From positions 1,550,001-1,614,000 of the forward strand of contig CM065882.1 in assembly GCA_033439255.1 (NCBI GenBank): 64,000 nucleotides of DNA. Reading direction: 5' to 3'. This DNA comes from Hericium rajendrae. Taxonomy: Eukaryota > Basidiomycota > Agaricomycetes > Russulales > Hericiaceae. The notes beneath the pieces are model-generated. The model had not been told where the DNA came from and searched no databases. It saw nothing but the letters and a program-made list of their open reading frames with translations. This document shows, in pieces, positions 13,153 through 23,294 of this stretch (its first letter is position 1; each line of letters opens with the position of its first letter). The translations under genes were made by a program, and so were the position numbers.

Positions 13153-14165
13153 ATGTCGCTGCAAACTCTTTCTAAAGACCTTCATTATAGCATCCTCCAG
13201 TACTCTTGTTTCAAAACCTTATCTATGTTGAGAGCCACATCACATTACTGGGAAGCTATGGCCAACATCTTCCTTCTGCACTTATGGCGATTCACCCTTT
13301 CCACCTATCTATCCAGTCCAGATGCCTTCAGAACCATACTGAGAAAGACTAGCAGTGTGGTTTCTGGATCTCTCATTCTATTTCTCATTCTCCATGCCAC
13401 CAACCTCCCATACTGGACACCAGGCGATATGGATCTATACTGCACCCTAGCAGCAGTTGAAAATATGCTGGACTATTTGCAGATCCAAGAAGGATACAAA
13501 ATCCTACATTACATTTATCCACATGGCTACATCCAACATATCATTGGAGTCCACAAACTCTACCATCCTCAACGCAAAACCTTTATTGATTTGGTGGTCT
13601 GTGAATCTGTCCTACATCCTTTCCTTCCCATCCACAATTTCTGGAGCACCATTGTCATGAACTACTTTGGTGCCGATGAGTTTTCAATCTCCTATCCCAA
13701 CTGGACACTTAGTGGGTTTGGATGCATGAGGACAGAGTTTTTGAGAAATACGTGGCATGCAGATACAGTCAAGAAGTGTGGAGAGAAGTACAATGACAGA
13801 GGGTTCAAGATTTGTTCTTTCGAGGCAGATGAATTGCAGGTTATGCATCCTCATTCTGGAGAACTTCAAGACAAGCCCTGGTATTGTGGATATAGCCGAC
13901 GAAGCTTTGCAGACTCTGCTTGTCTGAGCTTTTGTTTTGACAAAGCCAACAAGACAGAGAACAAGATTTACAAAGATGAAAGACTCTTACTTGGGAATTT
14001 TCTGGAGGCTGCTATTGCAGAAGTGAGTGATATTTTGCATGAAGTAGATGATCATTCAAACTGACTGGATTACTGCAAGCAGAAGTAATTGATGATGAAC
14101 ATGTTAAAAAGCGTGGCTACGGTCTCCCCCCTTATCTTGCAAAAGCTCTAGGACAAGATGAATAA
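13153..14165 (+). pseudogene. F-box/nucleotidyltransferase-like gene, left-arm copy, frameshifted
   Basis: Residues 1-40 (LSKDLHYSILQYSCFKTLS, then LRATSHYW) look like an F-box. Residues about 65-100 read SSVVSGSLILFLI...PGDMDLYC, a GS...DxD pattern like the nucleotidyltransferase fold, which I recall from an expanded agaricomycete family. The frame runs to a stop at 14,062-14,064. The right-arm copy has one extra C after IYKD (GATGCAAAG versus GATGAAAG here). With that base an intron (GTGAGT ... CTGCAAG) joins in frame to a final exon ending KRGYGLPPYLAKALGQDE at 14,165. The left copy therefore appears to have lost one base near 13,980. Confidence 0.65.
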
Positions 14166-14570
14166 TGAGTAATCTTGGTAAGATATAAGCATAATAAATT
14201 ATTTGTACAAGATCTCTAATACCCGATATGGCAGGCATGTCACAATAGCCTATTGTATGCACAATACAATATCATGCATGATTGGCCTGTTGATAAGTAT
14301 ATAATCATCCAGGCCAGGTGTTCTAGATCTAGACTGGGAGCATGATCCCTGCCTTTCTGAGCAAGTATAGAAGTTAGTTACTTAGTAAATACCACATGTG
14401 TTTAGAATTTCCAATACATCTATACCTTTACTCAAAAACATCTGTGTGGTAGGTAACTCAAAGGTTACCTGCAGGTCAATGAATTTGAGCAACACCTTGA
14501 TCTGGTCTAGAAGACAATTTTCATAACAAAGAGTAAAACAAAATTGGTATAGAGATAGAAGTTGTAATCA
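14166..14570. other. Convergent intergenic; dispersed-repeat traces
   Basis: Lies between the 3' ends of two convergent genes. GGTTACCTGCAGGTCAATGA followed by AACACCTTGATCTGGTCT resembles a block at about 21,300-21,360, so an old repeat fragment is likely. No coding is seen. Confidence 0.4.
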
Positions 14571-15597
14571 TTAGTAGTGATCAAGGTGCTCATAAAATTT
14601 ATCAAACTCTGCATAAGACCAGCAGTCAGTTTTGTCCCACTCGCCATTATCTTTTGGTTTCCATGTGGTATGAGATCCTGTAGACAGCTTACGTGGACGA
14701 CCATCACTATACTCGTATCCAAATCCACCTCCTTGCCTAAGCTGAAAATATTGTACTGTTGGAAGACTGAGTGCCATAGAAGATACCATGTTTGCCTCCA
14801 TAGCTTTTGTATGCACTTCTAGTTCTTCGTCATCCCATTCTTGATCTCCAAAAGGCAGAGGCATGCCTTCAGGCCAATCAGAAAAAAGCCAGAAAGTGGA
14901 AAGGACTAGTGTTTTGATGTTGCCAAATAGCAACATGACAGATGTCCAATCCTCATCGTTCCAGGGGTTGTCTTGATGAAATCCAACCTAACATACAATT
15001 AGGATTCCAAAATATCAACATCAGAATGAATAAGACTTACATCAGGATCCTCATCCTGCACATTAATGATACAGACAGTGATAGGCCTTCTATTCAATTC
15101 TCTACACATCTCTCCAACTATCTGAATGTTCTCACAGCCCAGCTCATCCTGACGAATGGCAAAATAGGATAGAGTGGACAGCAAGGCAAATGTGGCTTGA
15201 GCTAATGGCAACAGCTGCATCTTGATCTCCTGGTACTCATCGGAAAAAAAACCACCATGAAAAACAATGGTCTGTATGTTGCCATATGTATATCTGGGTT
15301 GGCCTTGGATAAAAGTGATGCGAGGTGAGAGAATAGTGTAATGAGTTTGGACCTAGATAGAGAAAATGAATTTGTAAGTTCCAAGAGAGCACAATGAACT
15401 GACCTGATCAAGAAATTGAACCAAATCCTGAGGCTCATCAATGTGAAGATGACTTGGCATCAGACAGATGGTCCTCAGGCCTGGCTATGGACAAGGCGCA
15501 TGGTAGGTGCATGAAGATCAGGATCTGCACAGATTCTTGTCCAGACTTCTGTTGGAAGAGATGGCATAGGGATGTGAATATCAATGCTGGTGTTCAT
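14571..15597 (-). pseudogene. F-box protein gene, left-arm copy, one-base deletion
   Basis: Same three-exon gene as 56,844-57,871 in the right arm. Here exon 1 has GGTCCTCAGG where the right copy has GGTCCTCCAGG (plus-strand sense of this arm), a one-base loss at about 15,476 that breaks the frame within the F-box. Exons 2 and 3 remain open, ending with the acidic, aromatic segment PFGDQEWDDEELEV and WSYAEFDKFYEHLDHY. Confidence 0.75.
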
Positions 15598-16356
15598 AGT
15601 GAGATTGTTTAGAGGTGTAGAAGGTGAGAGAGTGAAGAGCAAGAGAGGAAGAGCAGAGAGATGATAAGGACTGATAAGGATCTGTGCATCTGAAAACCGA
15701 GTTTTGCTTATGTAATCATTAACCGTTTAAATTTTGCAGCATAAAAACATGTTCCATACCAAAGATGTGCTTTACCTACAAGCCAGTCATCATCATGCCA
15801 CTGCCACTGTAGGGTTTGACACAAGTGCAGCTTCAAAACTTTCTGATTTACCTTGCAGGCATCTGATCAGTCTGCAAGCATTCTGCATTGATACTTTTTT
15901 GATTCTGCAACTAGCTGAGAGTAGCTGATGTTGTCTAAGAGTATCTAATGTGTCTGACGCAATTGCTACAGATCATGCAGATACAGTCAGACACTATCAG
16001 ATGTATGCAGGATAAATCAGAAAGTTTTGAAGGTTCCTGATGCTGCAAGTATTCAAGATGACGCAAGGACTGACCTGGATCTGTGCGGGTTTCAGCCATG
16101 GGTGTTGTGCTCAAACTCGGTTTGGACAATGATATGATGTACTTAGCATCAACCAATCTCAGATATTGTACAAGCTTTTACGTTAGGTCGAGAGTGAGTA
16201 TAGACCAAGTACAGGTCTCGGCACCGGTCTGAGAATCTGATTGTCGTTAACCTACCATTGGCGCCCAATCTGAGATTCAGGGAAAACACTCACAAAAACC
16301 AGAAGCGAGAGCAATATTAGAAGGGCACTCGCCAAAGTAGCACCTTCGCCGCAACC
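15598..16356. other. Non-coding with TAGGGTTYGACA block and MITE
   Basis: Contains the F-box gene promoter side, a TAGGGTTTGACACAAGTG block at about 15,810 interrupted by a MITE, and a GACCTGGATCTG ... GGGTTTCAGCCA block at about 16,070 also found at 19,654. A TTGGCGCCCAATCTGAG sequence at about 16,259 looks like a retrotransposon primer-binding site, but no LTR pair was found, so this is not called as an element. Confidence 0.45.
15831..16042. mobile_element. CATCAGG-type MITE, left end shortened, left arm
   Basis: Inverted ends CTTCAAAACTTTCTGATTTA and TAAATCAGAAAGTTTTGAAG, the right one extended by GTTCCTGATG. The left end lacks the terminal CATCAGGAAC. The interior is rich in CAGA/TCTGA motifs. 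It interrupts a TAGGGTTYGACA-type repeat. Confidence 0.75.
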
Positions 16357-16584
16357 ATGTTCAGCTGCCTTCGTGCAGTTCCAGTGGATAGTGAGCCAAG
16401 CAGTTCTGAGGAACCTGATATGAGTTCTGAAGATGAAGAGGACAAAGAAGTTGAAGAGGAGGATGAAGTAGCATCTGGAGAACTAGATCTAGCAAAAGGC
16501 AAAAAGTTTGATGTAGAATTGAATAATAGCTGTGTTTTTATATATACAATGTTGAAAACCAATGTCTCATCACTAGGTAAATAG
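16357..16584 (+). other. Short acidic reading frame, doubtful
   Basis: A 75-codon frame with an acidic centre (SSEDEEDKEVEEEDE). The right-arm copy has one additional G in the run before AGAACTAG and loses this frame, and no family is recognised. More likely non-coding or a gag-like remnant. Confidence 0.2.
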
Positions 16585-17040
16585 TAAAGTCACAAGTAGG
16601 CTACATAGACTGCTGTAGAACAGTGAGAACAACACACTATGTTCAATTAGGGTTCGACAGAGTACACTCCCAGCTGACAGTAAGTGCAACCAATGGGTGC
16701 TGATCGAAGGCCCTTTGATGAGTCTGCCACCCTTGCTCCTCATTCTAACGAAGCAACATTCTCAAAACAAACGGTATCCCAAAATGTCCCATGAATTTAG
16801 CACAGCGTGGTGAGATACATATACATTGGATGGTGCCAACACACAGAGAGGGGGGGGGAGGAAAATCCAGAGCGGGCCAAGCATCCAGCCCCTCGCTTTC
16901 AGCCAGAAGACTGGCTGGATGGGAAGGGATTGAATTCATTTTGTATGAGCACGCGGCAGTCAGGGCATTCAGTGTAGGCACTGTTTTATTCACCAAAAGA
17001 ATCAGCCACAGCTTCACACAGTTCCGCCACCACATGCCAC
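16585..17040. other. No gene recognised; TAGGGTTCGACA block
   Basis: A TTAGGGTTCGACAGAGT block sits at about 16,648, the same type as the ends of the element at 19,588-21,470. The rest shows no coding signal. Confidence 0.4.
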
Positions 17041-17490
17041 TCACGCTTGGTCAGTCCAGCCAGCCCCGGCCTCGTTAGCGACAATAACGCTCCCTAGTCC
17101 TTCTGCATCTTGGACATATGTATCCACAACTGTCAGGGCCTCAGGCTGGAGGAAGCCGTGTTTAACGAGGTACCGCACTAGCATCCGGGCCCAAGTCCCG
17201 CAGCCTACTGCTTGCTTTTGTGCACAGCTCCAGTAAAATGTGTCCAAACGATGCATATTGATGACGTTCTCTATGTCATGAAGGGTTATGGGGGCATTTG
17301 TGCGCGGAAGGGGTTTGTAGGTATCACACGGCTTCAGCATTTCAGTTCGCAGCTTGTTGGAGCCCTTATTAATGGCCATGATGCTGCAAGTTCTCATGAT
17401 CAGTGGCCCAGCCTGCAATGATGGAGTGGATGGCCTGCTGACCTGACTTCCGATGTTGGTTGTCCTGATCTGAGGCTTGCGCCGCTGCAC
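17041..17490 (-). CDS. Unrecognised small protein, left-arm copy
   Basis: Open frame of up to 149 codons. The shared part between arms begins near SRPSTPSLQAG and continues PITLHDIENVINMHRLDTFY, then VGCGTWARMLVRYLVKHGFL. The GCGTW plus 'RYL..HGFL' arrangement weakly resembles the C-terminus of a fungal domain of unknown function (DUF7770-like, from memory). The arms differ by one base upstream (AAGTCAGGTCAGC here, AAGTCAGTCAGC on the right), so residues before about 20 are not shared; a start at the internal ATG (MRTCSIMAINKG) is plausible. No function is claimed. Confidence 0.4.
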   Translation of the reverse strand: MQRRKPQIRTTNIGSQVSRPSTPSLQAGPLIMRTCSIMAINKGSNKLRTEMLKPCDTYKPLPRTNAPITLHDIENVINMHRLDTFYWSCAQKQAVGCGTWARMLVRYLVKHGFLQPEALTVVDTYVQDAEGLGSVIVANEAGAGWTDQA

Positions 17491-18213
17491 ACATCGATGG
17501 AGACACCCGGGAATGGCTTTAATTTTGGTTCAAAGTCACCTGTTACCGACCTGTTTTCTTGTCAGCTTAATCTAAGGCCAGGATACACTAACACAAATGC
17601 ACCAGTGTACAGGATGGTTGACCTCCTTCGTGCTCGAGAACCCGCCCCAGAACAGTGTTCTAAAGGGCACGTGGCCGTAATTCACAGCTTTATTATCAAC
17701 GCTGCCTACGGCGATCTAAGCTCTGGGTGAGTACCAGTATCATTAGATCAACATAGCGTGTGTGCTCAAACCTTGGTCTCGATCTGGGTAGGTTGTTTCC
17801 AAGGCTGGGCCCAATGAGGGCTTGCCCATGGTTTGAGTGGGAGGACACCTGGTGCAGATACGCTGTCGGTGGGTATGGACATGGGGGAGTGATAAGTACC
17901 AGGCTGCATCGAGCAGCGGGCCCTATCGACAACTGGACGCATGTGACTTTCTGCCCTATTCTAAGCTGGCCCAGCTCAATCTGGCTCAGGCTTCTAAGCC
18001 GCTCTCCATCCACTCAGCCTTCTCATGATTCTAGCTCCGGATGTTTCAGACATTCCGTGATCACATGGTCTGCCTTGCGCCCTTTGAAGGGCTGTCTTCA
18101 CCGGGCCGATCTCCGGACGCATGGTTGATTGATTCTCTGGATGCATGGCACCGAACTGTGTGTGTGTATATCTCCATTAATCAGTCCACAAGGCTATCAT
18201 CCGATCCTCCTCC
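17491..18213. other. No gene recognised
   Basis: Frames on both strands are open in patches, but none carries a motif and frames do not agree between the two arms. Upstream of the APH-like gene, so it may contain its promoter and leader. Confidence 0.4.
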
Positions 18214-19257
18214 ATGCTTCAACCACTCTGGACACATGTGTGGACACCGAGACATTATGCCTCTTGGATCACCTTTAGCCTTCTCGGCCTCCTCGCAGAT
18301 GGTGTTGCCGACCTCCTCCGACTCTTTCGCATCTCTTCCATTTCCAGTGGCCCCGTGTTGCGAGTGAGGTTTAGCACTCCTTGTCTGACGGCACCTGCTC
18401 ACCAGCTGATGCAGCCCAGCCCGCTTGACAGCTTGGAGTTCAGCGACCTGCTTCAGGAGTACCACAAGGCCTCCTTGGTCGATGAAGACCACACAGCCCG
18501 CTTCGTCGGCCCTGACCGCATTTTGAAGCTCACCACTGCCACGTCTCCAGACGGCGGAAACGGTGGCGAGTCAGGGAGGCCAACACGTCAGAGTTTGTCA
18601 GGAAACTAGGCACCATTCCGGTACCCAGGCTTCGCCGGATGGACCGAGTGGAGGACACCGCATTCCTGCTCTTCGATCGCATCCCTGGCCACACGTTGTC
18701 CGAAGCCTGGGGCGACCTCCACTGGTGGTCGAAGATTCGCATCATGTGTGTCCTCCGCCAGTATGTTCGCATGTTGCGACATACCAACCCCTCCCCCAAC
18801 TCACCACCGGGACCCGTCACCAATGGCCCACCTCTCCCTGGTTCTGGGCCCATATTTGGGCCCAACTTCGCTGGACGGGGCCCCTTGGACCACCTATGAC
18901 GACCTTGCCAATTGGTTCGACAGACAGGCTGACGTAGGGATGCGTTTGTTTTCTGTCCAACCAGACGACATCCGGCAGCGCCTCCGCTTTGACAAGTCCC
19001 AACCTCTTGTGTTGACCCATGGCGATATAAACCCAGCAAATGTCCTCCTTGGAGAAGATGGCGTAGTATGGCTGATCGATTGGGGGGCGTCCGGCTTTTA
19101 CCCTCCCTGGTTTGAGTATGTTGCTGCCACCAAGAGCTATTACGACAATAGGGTCCCATTTTGGGAATGGTGGATTCCATTCGTCACCTGTGGGCCCTAT
19201 TTTGAGCAGCTGGTGTGGTACGCCATACCCGGAACCGTACTGAAGCTGAGGCATTGA
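18214..19257 (+). pseudogene. APH-like phosphotransferase, left-arm copy, two frameshifts
   Basis: Same gene as 53,184-54,227. Two single-base changes break it here: GTCAGGGAGG (three G) where the right arm has GTCAGGGGAGG at about 18,575, and GGGGCCCCTTGG (four C) where the right arm has three at about 18,888. The region between them is therefore out of frame. The catalytic end still reads LTHGDINPANVLL and VWLIDWGASGFYP. Both changes lie in homopolymer runs, so a sequencing or assembly error is possible. Confidence 0.85.
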
Positions 19258-19587
19258 AACAAACCATCCTCCTGCTTTCCGCTATCCATACTCCCCCCCC
19301 CTCCTTTCTAGGTGTTTTTGTGCTGAAAGCAAGGAAACCATGATCTTCCCCTGCTGTCCCCTTGTCCTCCCTTGCCCCTTAGCTGTTCCGTGTATAGGCA
19401 TTGTTGTATTGTGGATTGCTCTGTTGATGCCAGTGTACTTGTCAGATCTCAACTACTTTTTGTGGTTCGTTCCCTCTTGTATGCTTGCCCCTCATCCCTT
19501 TCCACAGTACATCACCAAGGTGTCAAAATGTGAGATGCACAGAAACAACTGATCTCATATAGCAATCATGTGAGATGATTCTGAGTC
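19258..19587. other. No gene recognised
   Basis: 3' flank of the APH-like gene; a run of 9-10 C near 19,290 and no coding motif. Confidence 0.4.
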
Positions 19588-21470
19588 CTAGGGTTCGACA
19601 TGAGTGCACTCGCAGGTGACCTGGATCCGAACCCACAGGTATTCAACATGGCACGAGGGCTGACCTGGATCTGCGTGGGTTTCAGCCACCAGGTGATCCG
19701 GAGCTGCAGGTAGGGCCCATGACATCACAGGTCACTTGCAGATCAGTTGGCCTCACTACTTACTACATCCTCTCATCTTCTCTTTTCGTCTTTCTCTTCA
19801 ACTCAATGGCAGGGAGGGTTTTGTAGGGGCTAGAGGGGCCTTAGATGAGTCTACACGATCTTTATCTTACTTGCTGTACTAATCTTCGAAGTTTTGCTTG
19901 TTATCGAGCGAGTGAGACTCGTTTTCCACCGATCGACAGTCCCCAACTGGCAACAAGCCATCTTACTTTTCGCACACCATCCGCGCTCATTACCATTCTC
20001 ACTTTCGATGATAGCTCTCGTGCTCACATTCTCCTTGTCGACATGTCAATCCCGCACCTCAGCCCCATTCTTTACCTCCCGCACACACCCTCGAGAGCGC
20101 TCATGGCTCTGGTATTACACGTGGGAGGCCAGCAACAACAAACCGTCAAGCCCCATTGCTGTAGCAACGCGGCTTGACTACTTCTCATTGATTACTCGCA
20201 TGGAGTTACATGCAGAGACTTTCATGCTCTCGCTCATATCCTCATTGCCCGACTGCGTGCAGTTGCTCATGCACGATCACATGCCTGGAACAGCACGCAT
20301 TTCCACTCATGTTCCACCAGTGCACGTATGTGCCTCTGACTGGATACCCCATCCCCACGACTACGACTCTGTGTGCAGATGCCCGCGCCGGCCTCAATGC
20401 CATGCTCGGGCCTGCACCACTCAATCTCTGCATGCCCCAAGTTCAAACGTTGGCCGCGCATGCCCTTGCATGCCCGGGACAGTCTCACTCATACTCAAAA
20501 GAGCACGCACGGTTTTGGCATGGTGCACGTCTTTTCATATAGCTCTATTGTCACCTGCGCTGACCTGAAGCACAATCGTAACACACTCTCTCACCTCGAT
20601 GTCTCAATCCCGATGCACCACCCCCTTCCATTACACTTCATGGATATGGCACCGGCCTTGGACTCTATTTTCTCAACCTCCCGGCCCTTGCAACGTGCGC
20701 CAGTCTGCGCAGCTCCCTTGTCTTCGCCCTCGACTGGCTAGACATGGACTGTACGGTGTTGCTGTCATTCAGCATCAAGCTTCCAAGGCAAAGCACAATG
20801 ACATCGCTGGGTGCATGTATGAATCGGAATTGTTTTTTGTCAACTCGCTCGAGCAGTTATACATGCACACAAGGATCGATAAGGTGAGTTCGCTGCGCAA
20901 TCGCTTGGCAGATATTTCAGCGGGATGTATGCGGTATGCTACCCAAAGCACATGAACAAGCTCATGCTGCTCTCACTCGTGGGCATATCGTGCAATGCGA
21001 GCAACTTCATGCAGCCGTCGTGCGAGGCCATCAACGAGCGGTCCAAGGGTGCGGAGACAGCATCTCACCTGTTCGTATTTTGGCTCTGGTGGTAGTTTGA
21101 AGGGGTCGGTGTGATTCAATAGATATATAGACTAGAAAATATATGTACACACCGTGCACGCACCATCCGCAAAGACATTGAGGTCATGCATGTGCATGTT
21201 GATTTGAAGGGAGCAGCACCATTTAATATAGATCAAACTATGGATGTAGTGTACATAGTATAGTACTAATATACTATTGATAAATAATTACTGGACTGCG
21301 AGTTGCTTGTGGGTTACTCACAGGTTGATGGAGTTCAGTAAAAGCTTGATCTGGTTCTGGACGGGTGTCAGCCACCGGGTGATCCAGATCTGCAGGTCAG
21401 AAACCTGCATGTAAATGATAGGTATACCTGTATTGATAGACGGGTGACTCTGACTTGTGTTGAACCCTAG
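19588..21470. mobile_element. Element with CTAGGGTTYRACA inverted ends, left arm
   Basis: The left end CTAGGGTTCGACATGAGTG and the reverse complement of the right end (CTAGGGTTCAACACAAGTC) match, enclosing about 1.88 kb. No clear target duplication is seen. Inside are a CT-rich tract (about 19,765-19,800), a TACTAAT branch-point-like site before an AG (19,877-19,891), and a hairpin at about 20,139-20,177 (GTCAAGCC ... GGCTTGAC around TTGCTGTAGCAA). The C-rich open frames between 19.85 and 20.95 kb overlap in several frames with no recognisable domain. The layout (CT-rich tract, branch point, C-rich body, GC hairpin) resembles the modules of the CATC elements. Confidence 0.5.
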
Positions 21471-21511
21471 AAAGAGCACTGGCTTTGCATGTGTGATATT
21501 AAATAAAGTGT

Positions 21512-21610
21512 AAAAAAAAGTCAGGCTTGAACTGGAATTGAACCTGCAAACTCGTCAGATCGAAGATGTGTGATTATATAAGCCAACTGCCTAATGGGCA
21601 TCGTCATCGT
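21512..21610 (-). ncRNA. tRNA-like Pol III module (SINE-like), left arm
   Basis: Reading the minus strand: a box A-like TAGGCAGTTGG (21,593-21,583), 49 nt on a perfect box B GGTTCAATTCC (21,544-21,534), then T8 (21,519-21,512) as terminator. Spacing is tRNA-like, but the acceptor arms do not pair, so it is not a functional tRNA; a tRNA-derived SINE or pseudogene fits better. Confidence 0.55.
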
Positions 21611-21708
21611 TTTGGTGTCGTTTTCACTATGAAAAGGCGGTATAGAGTAAACGATTCTAAGGAATCGTAACTTTGTTACTAGCAAGAGTTGAACTAATGA
21701 CAAAATAA

Positions 21709-21757
21709 TGGTCACGTGCAACAGCAAGCCCGGTCAGGCTCGCTGTTGCACGTGACT
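21709..21757. repeat. Hairpin around GTCACGTGCAACAGC, copy 1
   Basis: Arms GTCACGTGCAACAGCAAGCC and its complement (ending GCTGTTGCACGTGAC) enclose a short CGGTCA loop; one mismatch. A second copy is at about 23,333-23,381. Confidence 0.85.
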
Positions 21758-22068
21758 TCTCAAAAATTGTGTTTACATTTATAAAGTACATAAGTGTGGC
21801 CTTGGAAGGTCTGTCAACTGTTGTATGTTGCCTAGATTGATTTTATTTTTGCCTTCTAGGGGTCTGAATCAGTAATTTGGCTATATCTCTGTCAATTCTC
21901 TAGCTATGAACATAGACTCAAGTGTTTCTGAATAGTACTATCCATGGCCATATTGATATGATTTTTACTGATTTTTTACACTACTCAGTATTTGTCTATT
22001 CTCAGATGATTTGATGATTTGCCCTAGACTTGAATGATTTTTTCGATTTTTTCCTGCTTATAAATCGC

Positions 22069-22168
22069 TTATGTAATCCGCAGCACGGGCAAAATGACGT
22101 ACTCCCGTCCCATGACATCATGAGGGGGACGGGAGTATGTCATTTTGCCCGTGCTGCGGATTATGTAA
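22069..22168. repeat. Long hairpin with 40-bp arms, copy 1
   Basis: Arms of about 43 bp (AATCCGCAGCACGGGCAAAA ... TTTTGCCCGTGCTGCGGATT) with about three mismatches and a loop of roughly 13 nt (ATGACATCATGAG). It could be a tiny foldback element or a small-RNA source. The copy at about 23,693-23,792 has the same arms. Confidence 0.9.
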
Positions 22169-22978
22169 AACCTTGAAAATAGTCAAATAGGAGGTTTTGT
22201 GATAATTCGAGTGTACCTCCTTAAGTACTGGAGATAGCACTGGTCCCTTTATTGCATCAGAAAGCTCTTTATTATACCTTTCCAACGATGCTAGGTACAT
22301 TACAATTGGATGAGTTGATAAAAAGATATGCCCCTGCCTCTAACACCAACCCTTCAGTAATCGCTACCGCGTTTTCTCAATACGTATCTGATCGTCTTGT
22401 ATAATATGCCGTTGGAAAGGTACGAATCAGACCTTTCCAACGGTATCTTTAGCGTGTAAATAGCACCCCTCATTGCTCCACTACAATGCAATCACTATGA
22501 TCTCCTCCTCAAGAATATCTTTTGAAGTGATTTGCTCATATCTCAGTCATTTCTGGACCTATTGTTATGAAAACAAATGTTCTGAGAAGGTAAAATTTGC
22601 TCTCATTATATTACCATACATCATACTCACTTACATCAATAAACAGATACAAACTTTACTATGAAGTACATTTATTCACTATCTTGTAACAAGTTTGCAC
22701 TTTTTCATACTGAGAACTTCTGGTCCTAATATAACTAACATTGACTTAAATATGCATATAGTCTAACAATGATTTAGTTAGATTTAAAAGACTGAATATC
22801 TCTAAGAAATATCCAAAATTATAAGAATGGCAATTGGCAGAATCAAACCTATAATCTCACTTTATATGAGAAATTAGTTATAGTAAATGATTTCAAGAAA
22901 TCATAATGAGATATAAATGTTATGTATGATAATTGTGAACAGTAACAGTGAGATATGTTGATTGTAAAATGAAATAAA

Positions 22979-23065
22979 AGAATTCAAGGTTGAACTGGAA
23001 TTGAACCTACAAACTCATCAGATTGTTGACTTGTGATTATATAAGCCAACTGCCAAATGGGGATG
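22979..23065 (-). ncRNA. tRNA-like module, spacer copy 1
   Basis: Minus strand has GGTTCAATTCC (box B) and the GGCAGTTGGCTTATATAATC segment of the arm module, but the T8 terminator is only a short T run here. Likely a decayed copy. Confidence 0.45.
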
Positions 23066-23108
23066 GTCATCGTTTTGGTGTCGTTTTCAATAGGAAAAGT
23101 CGGTATAG

Positions 23109-23294
23109 AGTACTTGGGGGAAGAGGGCCGATGCTCTGCACGGCAATACGATTCCTTTTGAATTGTTCTAACTTTGTAATGTTATTCTCACAGAATTAAT
23201 AAAATAATAGAGAATTGAATATACTAGTATTGTAATGCTGCAAAGATCTCCATCTTCAAAGTATATTGTTTTACACTTATGTCTTATTTTTAAA
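23109..23294. repeat. Insert beginning ACTTGGGGGAAGAGGG in repeat copy 1
   Basis: Replaces the AACGATTCTAAGGAATCGT hairpin seen at the end of the arm and of copy 2. It begins with CTTGGGGGAAGAGGGCCGAT, a motif found inverted at about 25,985-26,030 and 36,780-36,825. Confidence 0.6.

Larger units (their letters stand above)
8415..21670. repeat. Left arm of large inverted repeat
   Basis: This segment matches the reverse complement of 50,771-64,000. Corresponding coordinates sum to 72,414-72,443 throughout, so the arms are collinear with only small indels. The inner border is sharp at 21,670 (…GAATCGTAA). The outer border is not visible because the right arm continues past the window end, so the true left border is at or before 8,415. 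Confidence 0.97.
21671..23294 (+). repeat. 1.62 kb direct repeat, copy 1
   Basis: Matches 23,295 onward at a constant offset of 1,624 bp. Each copy starts CTTTGTTACYAGCAAGAG, holds two hairpins, and ends in a tRNA-like module. Copy 1 carries an extra insert at about 23,109-23,294. There is no supported protein-coding gene. Confidence 0.9.

Noticed and set aside
16250-16290. LTR retrotransposon primer-binding site (TTGGCGCCCAATCTGAG)
   Set aside because: No second LTR, no target duplication and no gag or pol downstream.
19894-20568. 224-codon frame in the arm element as a gene
   Set aside because: Several overlapping frames are equally open, composition is C-rich, and no motif is recognised in any.
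21512-21610. Functional tRNA gene
   Set aside because: Box A and box B are present but the acceptor arms do not pair and the D-arm is poor.
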